This document shows positions 34,342-43,107 of a stretch of DNA of 64,000 bases, in pieces (position 1 is the stretch's first letter; every line of letters begins with the position of its first letter). Below the pieces are notes generated by a model. That model was not told where the DNA came from. It made no database searches and saw only the letters and a program-made list of their open reading frames with translations. The DNA is from Streptomyces noursei. Its GTDB lineage: Bacteria; Actinomycetota; Actinomycetes; Streptomycetales; Streptomycetaceae. The position numbers were made by a program, and so were the translations under genes. The stretch lies in assembly GCF_016917755.1 (NCBI RefSeq), contig NZ_CP070326.1:806001-870000 (forward strand). The letters are read 5' to 3'.

Positions 34342-35658
34342 ATGACACCGCACCTGGAGCACAGGCAGCAGACCGACCCGAACGGGCAGCTCGACACGTC
34401 CAGGTCGTCCGAGCACGGTGACCGGGACGGTGACGGAGGCTGGGACGATGACGGTGACTGGGACGATGGCGGCGTCCTACGGCCGTTCGGCGCGGAGTTC
34501 TTCGCGGATCCCTATCCGGTCTACGCGCGACTCCGGAGCTTGGGACCCGTCCTGAAGGTCGCCCTGCCCGGCGGGGCGCGGGCCTGGCTCGTCACCCGCG
34601 AGGAACACGTGCGGGCGGGCTTGACCGATCGGCGGCTGTCGGTGAACAAGGCGCACTCCCGCAACGGCTACCAGGGCTTCTCCCTGCCGCCCGCGCTGGA
34701 CGCCAATCTGCTCAACGTCGATCCGGACGACCACGTCCGGCTGCGTCGGCTGGTCTCCCAAGGGTTCACGCCGCGGCATGTCGAGCGACTCCGCGGGCGC
34801 GTCGTCGCGGCGGCCGAACACTACGCGGACCGGCTGGCCCAACGCCTGGCGGAGGACGGGGAGGCCGAGCTCTTCGAGGCGTTCGCCAATCCGCTGCCGC
34901 TGGTCGTCATCGGCCATCTGCTGGACGTGCCCGAGGCCGACGGCAGGACGTTCTCCCATTGGGTCGCCGCCATGATGGCGCCGTCCCACGCCGGGCACAC
35001 CGCGGAGGCGATCGGGCACATCCACCGCTATCTGGTCGGGCTCATCGACGCGCGGCGCGCGACCCCCGGGGACGACCTGCTGTCCTCGCTGATCGCCGCA
35101 CGGGACGACGACGACCGGCTGAGCGAGGACGAACTGGTCTCGCTGGCCTTTCTGCTCCTGATGGCCGGGACCGAGAACGTCCAGCACCTGATCGGCGGCG
35201 GGCTGCTCACCCTGCTGCGCCACCCCGAGCAGCTCGCGGCGCTCCGCCGCCGACCGGAACTCATGCCGGAGGCCGTCGAGGAACTGCTGCGCTGCGCCCA
35301 CCCCAACCAGATGGCGATCCGCCGGTTCCCCACCGAGGCCGTGGAGATCGCCGGTACCCGGATCCCGGCCGGCGACACCGTGCTGCTCTCGCTGGCCTCG
35401 GCGCACCGCGATCCGGCCCGCTATCCCGAACCGGACCGCTTCGACATCCACCGACCGGACAAGGCCCAACTCGCCCTCGGCCACGGGCCGCACTACTGCC
35501 TGGGGGCATGGCTGGCCCGGATGGAGATCGGGATCGCGTTGGGCACGCTGATCGAACGGTTCCCCGAGCTGCAACTTGCCGTTCCTTATGACCAGTTGGA
35601 GTGGCGGGAGTCGTTCCGGTCGCATGCGTTGCGACGGTTGCCGGTGTCGGTCGGGTGA
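34342..35658 (+). CDS. cytochrome P450 with acidic N-terminal extension and atypical I-helix
   Basis: 438 residues. The first 45 are hydrophilic and Asp/Gly-rich (DRDGDGGWDDDGDWDDGG), unusual for a bacterial P450. P450 landmarks: ExxR in EAVEELLRC and heme loop LGHGPHYCLGAWLAR, with Leu in place of the usual Phe at the first position of FGxGxHxCxG. The I-helix reads LLMAGTENVQHLIGG, so the conserved Thr after the acid is Asn. That replacement is known in P450s with altered oxygen activation. ATG 34342 after CGGAGAC. Divergent from a bicupin. Confidence 0.9.
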   Translation: MTPHLEHRQQTDPNGQLDTSRSSEHGDRDGDGGWDDDGDWDDGGVLRPFGAEFFADPYPVYARLRSLGPVLKVALPGGARAWLVTREEHVRAGLTDRRLSVNKAHSRNGYQGFSLPPALDANLLNVDPDDHVRLRRLVSQGFTPRHVERLRGRVVAAAEHYADRLAQRLAEDGEAELFEAFANPLPLVVIGHLLDVPEADGRTFSHWVAAMMAPSHAGHTAEAIGHIHRYLVGLIDARRATPGDDLLSSLIAARDDDDRLSEDELVSLAFLLLMAGTENVQHLIGGGLLTLLRHPEQLAALRRRPELMPEAVEELLRCAHPNQMAIRRFPTEAVEIAGTRIPAGDTVLLSLASAHRDPARYPEPDRFDIHRPDKAQLALGHGPHYCLGAWLARMEIGIALGTLIERFPELQLAVPYDQLEWRESFRSHALRRLPVSVG

Positions 35659-35729
35659 GGCTTCGGAGTAGTCGGCACCGGGTGTGAGGTGACGGTCGGC
35701 GAGGTGATGGCACGTCAGGTGACATTAAG

Positions 35730-36386
35730 TCAGAGGCCGTGATCGCGTACCCGCTCGACCAGGGCCGCCGCCTCCGCCCGGCTGCCGACCTGGAGCTTGC
35801 CGAAGAGGTTGTTGACGTGGGTCTTGACGGTGGCGACGGAGACGTAGAGGGATTCGGCGATGGCACGGTTGGTGCGGCGTTCGCTGAGCAGTTGCAGGAC
35901 CCGGGTCTCCTGCACCGTCAGGGCGTGCGCCGCCGCGATCCGTTCCAGGGCGGTGCGGTGGGTCAGTCCGCGCACCATGGCCGAGGCGATCTCCGGGGCG
36001 AAGGTGCGGTGCCCGTCGGCGGTCGCGGTGATCGCGGAGACGATCTGGGCGCGGCCGGCGCTCTTGGTGAGGTAGCCGGCGGCGCCGGCCTGGAGCGCGC
36101 CGACGATGGAGGCGTCGTCGGCGTAGGTGGTGAGCACCAGCACCGCGGGCGCCGGGTCGAGCGCGGTGAGGGTGCGGGTGGCGGCGATACCGTCGACGCC
36201 GGGCATCCGCAGGTCCATGAGCACCACGGCGGGGGTCAGGTGCCGGGCCAGTTCGACGGCGGTCGCGCCGTCGGCCGCGGAGCCGACGACGTCGATGTCG
36301 GGTTCGTGGTCGAGGATGGTCACCAGGCCGTCGCGCACCGCGGCCTGGTCGTCGGCGACGATCACCCGGATCGGTCGGTCACTCAT
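35730..36386 (-). CDS. NarL/LuxR-type response regulator
   Basis: 218 residues. The receiver has the acidic pair VIVADDQAAVRDG, the phospho-Asp in VVLMDLRMPGVDG near residue 56, and Lys in GYLTKSAG. The C-terminal LuxR HTH reads LTVQETRVLQLLSERRTNRA, then IAESLYVSVATVKTHVNNLF. The kinase gene on the same strand overlaps its start by eight bases, so the two are translationally coupled. Targets unknown. Confidence 0.93.
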   Translation of the reverse strand: MSDRPIRVIVADDQAAVRDGLVTILDHEPDIDVVGSAADGATAVELARHLTPAVVLMDLRMPGVDGIAATRTLTALDPAPAVLVLTTYADDASIVGALQAGAAGYLTKSAGRAQIVSAITATADGHRTFAPEIASAMVRGLTHRTALERIAAAHALTVQETRVLQLLSERRTNRAIAESLYVSVATVKTHVNNLFGKLQVGSRAEAAALVERVRDHGL

Positions 36387-37536
36387 AGGGCACCCGGCAT
36401 TCCACGATCCACTCTCCGTTCACCGCGCCGGCGGTCAGTCCGCCGCCTACGATCTCCGCGCGTTCCCGCATGCCGGGCACGCCGTGGCCGCCCGTGACGC
36501 CGGGTTCCGGCCGTTCGACGGGTGGGGCCAGCCGGTTGGCCACGCGCAGCAGTGCCGCGTCCCGGCCCGCCGTCACGACGACGGCGACGGGCGCGCCGGG
36601 TGCGTGCTTGCGGGCGTTGGTCAGTGCCTCGACGGTGACGGAGGCGATGACCTCGCCGACCGGTCCGGGCACCCGCGCCGGCTCGCCCCGCACCTCGACG
36701 TCCACCGTCATGCCCAGCGCGCGGACGCCGGTGACGATCTCGCCGAGCGCCGCGTCGATGCCGGCGGGGAGCCGGCGCAGGGCGTCCACCGCATGCTTGG
36801 CCGCCACCAGGCCGTCCGCGGCCATGGCGCGTGCGCCGCGGACCCGGTCCACCACGTCCGCGTCCGCTCCGCGGGCCACCGAGACCGCCTCCAGGGCGTC
36901 CAGTTGGATCACCAGGCCGCCGAGCGAGTGGGCGAGGACGTCGTGGATGTCCCGGGCGATCCGGGCGCGTTCCTCCTGCACCGCGAGCTCGGCACGGCGC
37001 TCGGCCGTGCCGCGTTCGGAGCGGCGGTCGAGGGCGTTCAGCCGGGCCAGGAATCCGAAGCCGAAGCCGGTCACGGCGGAGATCAGCACCGAGACCGTCA
37101 GCCGGGGATCGCCGTCGACGGCCTCATGGGCGAGGGTGAATCCGGCGATGCCGGCGGCGAGGGCGCCGGCGATCCACAGTGCGGGCGTCTCGGCGGCGGA
37201 GATCAGCAGGAACAGGCCGCTCGCGCCGACGAACGCCGGTGCGGACGCGTCCGTGGAGCTCAGCCCCGCGCAGACCCCGCCGCCGACGAGCAGCACGCTC
37301 CAGGCCGTCTGCGTCCAGCGCGCCGTGAGGACGTGCCGGACGGTCGCGGTCACCGCCCACAGCCCGAGCAGCGCGCACAGGAGCGCGGTGTGCCACGGCG
37401 GGTGGGCGGTGAAGCTGTGGAAGGTGACGGCGAGGGCGATGGCCAGGCCGTGCAGGGCGAGCCTGCGCAGGCGGGAGGCGTCGAGGCCGTCCCGGAATCC
37501 ACGGGCCGGTCGCCCGGGTATGTCGTCGTTCCGCAC
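36379..37536 (-). CDS. sensor histidine kinase (HisKA_3/NarL partner type)
   Basis: 385 residues from GTG 37536. The N-terminal half holds about six hydrophobic segments with short loops, so it probably senses the membrane. The dimerisation motif RIARDIHDVLAHSLGGLVIQ carries the phospho-His. The ATPase domain has VEALTNARKHAPGAP (N box) and GVTGGHGVPGMRERAE (G box). It pairs with the overlapping response regulator. A divergent membrane protein gene (37707) may be its target. Confidence 0.92.
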   Translation of the reverse strand: MRNDDIPGRPARGFRDGLDASRLRRLALHGLAIALAVTFHSFTAHPPWHTALLCALLGLWAVTATVRHVLTARWTQTAWSVLLVGGGVCAGLSSTDASAPAFVGASGLFLLISAAETPALWIAGALAAGIAGFTLAHEAVDGDPRLTVSVLISAVTGFGFGFLARLNALDRRSERGTAERRAELAVQEERARIARDIHDVLAHSLGGLVIQLDALEAVSVARGADADVVDRVRGARAMAADGLVAAKHAVDALRRLPAGIDAALGEIVTGVRALGMTVDVEVRGEPARVPGPVGEVIASVTVEALTNARKHAPGAPVAVVVTAGRDAALLRVANRLAPPVERPEPGVTGGHGVPGMRERAEIVGGGLTAGAVNGEWIVECRVPYE

Positions 37537-37706
37537 GGGCCCATTTTGGCCGCACCGGCACGGGGCCCGGACCGGGCCGACGCGATCTCCACCCTTTTCT
37601 CCAACCTGGTGGCCGATCCGTTGACCTGGGCTCCTGCCGCAGGGTGAGGAGTGGCGGTGCCTCGCCACCGCCCACTCTCGTCGTCGTACAGAAGGTTCTG
37701 GGGGCC

Positions 37707-38168
37707 ATGGACAATCCCACCGTCAACAATCTCGCCATCACCGCCGTCGTGCTGATCTGGCTGCTGTCCCGGCAGCTCACGGAGCGGCCCCTGCGGGAGA
37801 AGTCCCCGGTCGGCCTGGTGCTGGTCGTCATCGGCGCGGTGGAGACCGGCGTGTACGCCGCGTCCCATCCGCTGTCCTGGCGGGACGGTGCCCTGGTCGT
37901 CGCGAGCCTGGTCGTCGGGGTGCTACTGGCGACGGTGCGCGCGTTCACGGTGCGACTGTCGGTGCGCGGCGGGCGGGTCGTGCGGCAGGGCACGGTGCTC
38001 ACCGCGGCGCTGTGGGTCCTCGGCCTGGGGCAGCACTTCCTGATCGACACCGCGGTCGCGGCCGAACTCGGGGCGGTCACCGTGCTGTTCTACTTCGGAG
38101 TGGTGCTGTTGGCACAGCAGCTGGTGCTGGTGCGGCGGGCCGCCGCGATGGAGCTCTCCGGTCGCTGA
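37707..38168 (+). CDS. DUF1453/CcdC-like integral membrane protein
   Basis: 153 residues with four or five membrane segments (LAITAVVLIWLLSRQL; GLVLVVIGAVETGVYAA; ALVVASLVVGVLLATVRAF; LTAALWVLGLGQHFL; VTVLFYFGVVLLAQQLVLV). The conserved-looking LSRQLTERPLREKSPVGLVL resembles DUF1453. ATG 37707 follows GGGGGCC. It is divergent from the two-component system and its promoter region is shared, so it is a plausible target gene. Confidence 0.75.
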   Translation: MDNPTVNNLAITAVVLIWLLSRQLTERPLREKSPVGLVLVVIGAVETGVYAASHPLSWRDGALVVASLVVGVLLATVRAFTVRLSVRGGRVVRQGTVLTAALWVLGLGQHFLIDTAVAAELGAVTVLFYFGVVLLAQQLVLVRRAAAMELSGR

Positions 38169-38471
38169 CCTGTGGTCGCCCATCGCCGCCACGCCGGGCT
38201 GCCGGGGCCGCGCGGCAGGCGGCTGATCGACCGCGCCCCGGCGGTCCGCGGACCGCACCGCGGCCCTCGACGCGATGATCGCCGAGGCCGCAGCCCACGT
38301 CCGACCCGGCCGGCGGCCCCGGCACCGCCCTCCTCCCCCGCTCGGTCGTCCCCCGGGGCCGCCGGCCCTCGCGCAGCGGTGTGGCAGAGTGGCCCCCCGA
38401 TGCACGTTTTGCAGGACGGCGGGTAGGCGCACACCCTAGGTCGGATCCCGCACCGTCAGGGGAGGTGAACG
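38169..38471. other. intergenic region upstream of anti-sigma gene
   Basis: About 300 GC-rich bases. The fragment ALDAMIAEAAAHVRPG can be read in one frame but has no start site. The GGGAGGTGAAC ribosome-binding site at the right end serves the kinase gene at 38472. No convincing sigma-B type -35/-10 pair at the GGGTAG near 38420. Confidence 0.4.
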
Positions 38472-38843
38472 GTGGCTCGCACCGTGGAACTGCCCGCTAC
38501 CTCGGCCGAAGCCCGCGACCGCGTGCTGGCCCTGCTGCGCGCCTGTCATCGGCAGGTCGACGAGGTAGTGGTGGCCGATGCCCTGCTGATCACCTCGGAA
38601 CTGGTGACCAACGCCCTGCGGCACGCCGGCGGGGTCACCGGGTTCGCCGCCCGCGTCGCCGGGGACCGCCTCGAAGTGATCGTCGAGGACGCCAGCCCCG
38701 CCCGTCCCTTCGTCCCGTCCGACATCCGGGACGGCCGGATCGGCGGCTACGGCTGGTCACTCGTCCGCCGACTCGCCACGTCCGTCGCCATCACGCCGTC
38801 GGCGGACGGCAAGGGCATCCACATCGCTCTGCGCCTGACGTGA
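38472..38843 (+). CDS. RsbW-like ATP-binding anti-sigma / serine kinase
   Basis: 123 residues, a single GHKL ATPase domain of the HATPase_c_2 group. LLITSELVTNALRHAGG is the N box and GGYGWSLVRRLATSV the G2-like region. GTG 38472 behind GGGGAGG. It lies 117 bases upstream of a SigB/SigF-type sigma gene on the same strand, so it is the likely anti-sigma kinase of a partner-switching system. No anti-anti-sigma (STAS) gene is in this window. Confidence 0.88.
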   Translation: MARTVELPATSAEARDRVLALLRACHRQVDEVVVADALLITSELVTNALRHAGGVTGFAARVAGDRLEVIVEDASPARPFVPSDIRDGRIGGYGWSLVRRLATSVAITPSADGKGIHIALRLT

Positions 38844-38960
38844 CCCACCCCGCCGCGTAAGCGACGCATACCGAATCGCCACCCTCCGTGCATGCCCCGG
38901 CCCCGTCCGGGTAGGCGGCGCCACAGGTGCCCGCGGGGGCCGGGCACGGAGGGAGGCGTG

Positions 38961-39851
38961 ATGACCATCGTCGTGAACGGCACCGCGATGCCAGCACACA
39001 CCACGGAACACGACGACGGTCTCCCGGAGGTCAGGTGCCCGCGGGCCATCGCGCCCCGGGACGCACGCGAGCTCTCCAAGCAGTTCTTCGACCGGCTGCG
39101 CCACCTAGAGGAGGGCACCCGTGCGTACCAATACGCACGGAACACCCTCATCGAGATGAACATGTCGATGGTGCGGTTTGTCGCCCGCCGCTATCGTCAT
39201 CGCGGCGACGACATGGAGGACATCGTCCAGGTCGGCATCATCGGGCTGATCAAGGCCATCGACCGCTTCGACCTCTCCCGCGAGGTGGAGTTCTCGACCT
39301 TCGCCGTCCCGTACATCCTCGGCGAGATCAAGCGCTTCTTCCGGGACACCGGGTGGGCGGTGCACGTGCCCCGGCGGCTCCAGGAGTTGCGCACCGAACT
39401 CGCCAAGGCCAAGGAGGCGTTGCACGCGGGCCTGGACCGCGATCCCACGGTCGCCGAGCTCGCGGCGCATCTGCGGCTGCCGGAGGAGGAGGTGATCGAG
39501 GGGCTGGTCGCGGCCAACGGTTATTCCGCAGACTCCCTGGACACCCCGGTCGATGCCGACCCGCTCGACCGGCGCCGCGCGCTCACCGACGTCCTCGGCG
39601 AGGCCGACCCCGCCCTGGAGACCGTCGAGGACCTGCACGCCCTGGCACCGCTGCTGCGGCAACTCGCGCCGCGGGAACGCCGCATCATCGAGCTCCGCTT
39701 CGGCCAGGAGATGACCCAGTCCCAGATCGGGGCCGAGCTCGGCGTGTCCCAGATGCACGTCTCCCGTCTGCTCAGCCGCACCCTGACGACGCTGCGCGCC
39801 TGCATGCTCAGCGACCCGGCGCCCGGCTCCGCCCCCGGGTCCGGCGGGTGA
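38961..39851 (+). CDS. SigB/SigF/SigG-family RNA polymerase sigma factor
   Basis: 296 residues. Region 2 reads MVRFVARRYRHRGDDMEDIV, followed by QVGIIGLIKAIDRFD and VEFSTFAVPYILGEIKRFFR. Region 3 includes VPRRLQELRTELAKAKEAL and region 4 GQEMTQSQIGAELGVSQMHV. This is the stress/differentiation class (Streptomyces has about nine). ATG 38961 follows GGAGGG. The RsbW-like gene precedes it, so activity is likely held by protein sequestration. A hairpin terminator follows the stop. Confidence 0.93.
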   Translation: MTIVVNGTAMPAHTTEHDDGLPEVRCPRAIAPRDARELSKQFFDRLRHLEEGTRAYQYARNTLIEMNMSMVRFVARRYRHRGDDMEDIVQVGIIGLIKAIDRFDLSREVEFSTFAVPYILGEIKRFFRDTGWAVHVPRRLQELRTELAKAKEALHAGLDRDPTVAELAAHLRLPEEEVIEGLVAANGYSADSLDTPVDADPLDRRRALTDVLGEADPALETVEDLHALAPLLRQLAPRERRIIELRFGQEMTQSQIGAELGVSQMHVSRLLSRTLTTLRACMLSDPAPGSAPGSGG

Positions 39852-39857
39852 CGCGAA

Positions 39858-39894
39858 GGCCGGTCCGCCCGCACCACCCTGCGGGGGACCGGCC
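39858..39894. terminator. hairpin terminator between convergent genes
   Basis: GGCCGGTCC at 39858-39866 pairs with GGACCGGCC at 39886-39894, with further GC pairing inside, between the sigma stop and the convergent glycosyltransferase stop. Confidence 0.7.
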
Positions 39895-39900
39895 GACCGC

Positions 39901-41070
39901 TCAGCCCAGATACTCCTCGATCACCTCGGCGCCGCGCGCGGCGCCGCCGCTCCCCCGGACGACCTTGCGCATCCGGTCGAGGTTGGCGCGGACCGTGGGG
40001 TCGGTGGCGACCCGGGCGACCGCGGCGCGCAGCGACTCGGCGGTCACCGTGCGCGCGTCGAGCTGCTCGCCGAGCCCGAGCTCGGTCGCCCGGCCGGCGT
40101 TGGCGGCCTGCTCGGGCATCTGCGGGACGGCTATCAGGCCGACGCCGTAATAGAGCGACTCCATCGTGGAGTTCATGCCGGTGTGCGAGACGAACGCGGT
40201 CGCCCGCTGGAGCACGGCCGGCTGCGGGAACCGCGACCGGACGTCGAACGAGGCCGGCAGCGGTCCCAGCTCCGCCGGATCCAGCTCGCCCACGGACATG
40301 GCGACCTGGTACGGCTCGTCGGCGAAGGCTTCTATGCAGGTGCGGTAGAACTCGGGCCGGTTGTTGAAGACCGTGCCGAGCGAGATGAACAGCACCGGCG
40401 CCTCGGGGGCCCGCGGCGACCAGGGTTCGTCCGCCCGGCTGCCCAGCGAGGGGCCGATGAAGTGGTAGCGCTCGTCGAAGGTGTCGCCGGCCGGCTGGAA
40501 CTCCCTCGGTATGAATACCAAGTTGCGCTCCGCCGCCACGTCCAGCAGGTTCGCCGGGTCGAGCGCGACGCCGTGTTCGGCGGTGAACTGCTCGCAGCCG
40601 GCGGCGATCGCCCCGGCGACCGGACTCTCCTCGCCGGTGGCGTCCATGAAGCCGGTGAACAGCGAGTAGTGCTCGTTGGAAGCGAAGTGGGGAAGGAGGC
40701 GGACGGCCGGCAGCCCCAGTTGTTCGGCGGCGACCCGGGCGGACCAGTTCATGCCGTCGAAGCAGATCGCGTCCACCGGTTCGGTGGTGCAGTGTTCGCG
40801 CAACACCGGGTAGGCGTTGCGCATTCCGGCGAACAGGTGGCCCATGAAGCGACCGAAGGTCTCCGGTCCGAAGTCGGCGGCCGGCTGCATCGGGGGGAGC
40901 GACGGCAGCTCCACCCAGCGCGCACCGGCCCTGGTGACCTCATCGGCGTGTATCGCGCCGGTGGCATAGTCCACGCGATGGCCGCGCCGCACGAGTTCCT
41001 CGACCAGCGGCAACGTGGGGTTGACGTGCCCGTGACCACCAAGGGCCGTGAATAACAGGTGTTTTGCCAT
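39901..41070 (-). CDS. macrolide-type glycosyltransferase (MGT/OleD-like), TTA-containing
   Basis: 389 residues, GT1 fold. The N-terminus KHLLFTALGGHGHVNPTLPL has the catalytic His region; the C-terminal nucleotide-sugar site reads FVSHTGMNSTMESLYYGVGL then IAVPQMPEQAANAGRA. This matches the MGT branch that inactivates macrolides with UDP-glucose in Streptomyces. Leucine 6 is encoded by TTA (41055-41053), so translation should depend on the bldA tRNA and be limited to late growth. The ATG lies against an inverted repeat and lacks a clear ribosome-binding site. Confidence 0.92.
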   Translation of the reverse strand: MAKHLLFTALGGHGHVNPTLPLVEELVRRGHRVDYATGAIHADEVTRAGARWVELPSLPPMQPAADFGPETFGRFMGHLFAGMRNAYPVLREHCTTEPVDAICFDGMNWSARVAAEQLGLPAVRLLPHFASNEHYSLFTGFMDATGEESPVAGAIAAGCEQFTAEHGVALDPANLLDVAAERNLVFIPREFQPAGDTFDERYHFIGPSLGSRADEPWSPRAPEAPVLFISLGTVFNNRPEFYRTCIEAFADEPYQVAMSVGELDPAELGPLPASFDVRSRFPQPAVLQRATAFVSHTGMNSTMESLYYGVGLIAVPQMPEQAANAGRATELGLGEQLDARTVTAESLRAAVARVATDPTVRANLDRMRKVVRGSGGAARGAEVIEEYLG

Positions 41071-41094
41071 ATCGAAAAGCTTACCGATTTCGAT
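41071..41094. promoter_or_regulatory. inverted repeat abutting the MGT start codon
   Basis: Perfect arms ATCGAAA / TTTCGAT with a 10-base spacer, directly against the ATG, in a locally AT-rich stretch. Either a repressor site or a leader hairpin that could block initiation. Confidence 0.6.
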
Positions 41095-41150
41095 TTTTCA
41101 CCCCCGACCCCACCCACCCCACCCGGATCGGCACCGGCGCCCACCGGCGC

Positions 41151-41186
41151 TGGCACTGGCACTGGCACTGGCACTGGCACTGGCAC
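41151..41186. repeat. six perfect TGGCAC hexamer repeats
   Basis: Six identical copies of TGGCAC in tandem, upstream of the MGT gene (about 80 bases from its start) and just past the end of the small gene at 41224. Copy number may vary by slippage. Confidence 0.9.
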
Positions 41187-41223
41187 GACATCACTGCGGA
41201 GTCGTTGCGGAATCATGTCGGAG

Positions 41224-41427
41224 TCACTGCTCGGACGGCAGTCGTCGCACCAGGCTCCGCGCCAAGTGGCGTGCCGCGTGCGACCCTTCGCCGTTCCCCG
41301 CCGCCAGCAGCCGCAACAGCTCGATCGCGGCCTGCGCCTCCCGCAGGGTCAGCAGCGGCAGGCGTGGCTCGTCCAGGTCCACCACACCGTCGACGAGGCT
41401 GAGTAGACGGTCGTTCATATCGCTCAT
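41224..41427 (-). CDS. hypothetical small helical protein
   Basis: 67 residues from ATG 41427; GTG 41445 or ATG 41418 are possible. The sequence MSDMNDRLLSLVDGVVDLDE, then TLREAQAAIELLRLLAAGNG and a basic C-terminus ARHLARSLVRRLPSEQ, suggests two amphipathic helices. No family recognised and no clear ribosome-binding site. Same strand as the glycosyltransferase, 150 bases upstream. Confidence 0.5.
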   Translation of the reverse strand: MSDMNDRLLSLVDGVVDLDEPRLPLLTLREAQAAIELLRLLAAGNGEGSHAARHLARSLVRRLPSEQ

Positions 41428-41445
41428 GGACGGGTTAACGGCCAC

Positions 41446-41667
41446 TCACTTGCCCGGTTACGGCCCGTAAACGGACGCGGTCACGGCCGGCACGGGCGGG
41501 CCGCCTCCCGGGGCGCGCCGCACGAGACGGCAAACCTGCCGGGCCGTCAGATCGCCCGGACGTGTGGATTCCCACGGGAACGGCTTCCAAGTCAGCTTTG
41601 CGGACGGCTAGTTGTACCGCAGCGCGATTGCGATCACTTCCGACACACCGTCCCCTGGGAGACGCCC
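41446..41667. other. divergent promoter region of EF-hand fusion gene
   Basis: About 220 bases, moderately AT-rich toward 41600-41645. A GGGAG site at its right end serves the GTG at 41668. No clear operator. Confidence 0.4.
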
Positions 41668-43107
41668 GTGACCACTGTCCTGCCCGGCCCTGACTCCTTG
41701 CTGCGCCGCACCCTCGGGGAGCGGCGGATCGCTCTGGTGGCATGGCGCCTGCTGGTGCTGCAGAACGCCGACCCCGGCGTCGCCGCCGGCCTCGCGGAAT
41801 TCTCGACCTACCGCGCCCATCCATGGCGGCGGGTGGAGCACACCATGGACAGCGGCCAACGGCTGTTCTTCTCCGACCGCGACGGGCTGCGCCGGGAGAT
41901 CGCCCGCCTGGAACGGGCGCACCGCCGCATCCAGGGCACCGACGGACAGGGCCGGGCGTTCACGGCGCTGGACCCGGCGGTGCGGGTGTGGGTACTGGTG
42001 ACGCTGTACGAGTCGATGACGGCGATGGGCGAACTGGCCGGCACTCCCCTCGATCCGGCCCAACGCGACCAGCTGTACGCCGAGTTCCGCGCCGTGTGCG
42101 ACGAGTTCGCGCTGCCGGCGGAACTCTTCCCCGCCACCGCCGCGGACGTACCCGCCTACATGGAACGCACCATCCGGGAACGCCTGGAATACACCGCGGC
42201 CGCACACGACCTGTTGTTCCAGATGCTGCGCCAGGCTCCCGCCCCGCGCCGCCTCGGCCGCCTCCGACCCGCCTGGCCGCTCATCCGCCCGGTGGTCGCC
42301 CGCATGATGACGGCTCTGACCCTCGCGGACCTGCCGCCGGCCTTCCGCGAGCGCTTCGACCTGCGTCGCAGTCATGGCGCCGCCGCCTTGTCCTGGTCAC
42401 TGCACCACGGCATGCGCCGCCTGATGACGCACCTGCCCGACCGGCTGCGCTACCGCACCCCGGAATCAGCCCGTGCGGTCGCCGCCGGGCAGACGGCCGC
42501 CGCGCCGCACGGCGGCGGTGACACCGCGCGGGCCGGGCGGGTGCCACGGACCCGCCGGTCCGGTCGCGGCACCACGCGCCGAGCACGGGTGGAGGCGTTC
42601 TTCCGGCAGGTGCTGGACCAGACCGGCGACGGCTACCTCACCGGCCCCGACCTCCAGGCCATGGCGCACAACGTCTGCTGGCAACTGGAACTGGACGACG
42701 AGCGACAGGCCCAGGTGTACGCGGGCTTCGACGCCTGGTGGCAGCACATCCACACCTCGATGGACACCGACGGCGACGACCGGGTCTCCCGCGCCGAGTT
42801 CACCACCGCCATGCTCGCCGGAATCGACCGCGACCCCGACTACCTCGCCAAGGGCCTGCACGCCGCGCTGCGCGCCCTCTTCCGCGCCGCCGACACCGAC
42901 GGCAGCGGCCACCTGGGCGCCGACGAATACCGCGCCCTCTTCGGCGGGTCCCGCGTCCACCCGGCCGAACTCAACCACGGCTTCCGCCAACTCGATGTCG
43001 ACGGCGACGGGCAGATCACCGAGGAGGAATTCCTGCGGGCGTTCACCGACTACTTCACCGCGCGCACCGACTCCGCTGCCGGCACCCAACTCCTCGGCCG
43101 CCCCTGA
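41668..43107 (+). CDS. MpaB/DUF2236-like oxygenase domain fused to four EF-hands
   Basis: 479 residues. Residues 1-250 match DUF2236/MpaB-family proteins: AFTALDPAVRVWVLVTLYES, LAEFSTYRAHPWRRVEHTMD and FRERFDLRRSHGAAALSWSL. After a basic Ala/Arg/Gly linker, residues 310-470 form a calerythrin-like calcium domain with four loops: DQTGDGYLTGPDL, DTDGDDRVSRAEF, DTDGSGHLGADEY and DVDGDGQITEEEF. Positions 1, 3, 5 and 12 are acidic or polar in most loops, so at least three should bind calcium. GTG 41668 behind GGGAG. The fusion suggests a calcium-controlled oxygenase; this is an inference. Confidence 0.87.
   Translation: MTTVLPGPDSLLRRTLGERRIALVAWRLLVLQNADPGVAAGLAEFSTYRAHPWRRVEHTMDSGQRLFFSDRDGLRREIARLERAHRRIQGTDGQGRAFTALDPAVRVWVLVTLYESMTAMGELAGTPLDPAQRDQLYAEFRAVCDEFALPAELFPATAADVPAYMERTIRERLEYTAAAHDLLFQMLRQAPAPRRLGRLRPAWPLIRPVVARMMTALTLADLPPAFRERFDLRRSHGAAALSWSLHHGMRRLMTHLPDRLRYRTPESARAVAAGQTAAAPHGGGDTARAGRVPRTRRSGRGTTRRARVEAFFRQVLDQTGDGYLTGPDLQAMAHNVCWQLELDDERQAQVYAGFDAWWQHIHTSMDTDGDDRVSRAEFTTAMLAGIDRDPDYLAKGLHAALRALFRAADTDGSGHLGADEYRALFGGSRVHPAELNHGFRQLDVDGDGQITEEEFLRAFTDYFTARTDSAAGTQLLGRP

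Noticed and set aside
38409..38425. GGGTAG upstream of the anti-sigma gene considered as a sigma-B type promoter.
   Set aside because: No G-x-x-T style -35 at 14-16 bases upstream; spacing to GTTT is only 11.
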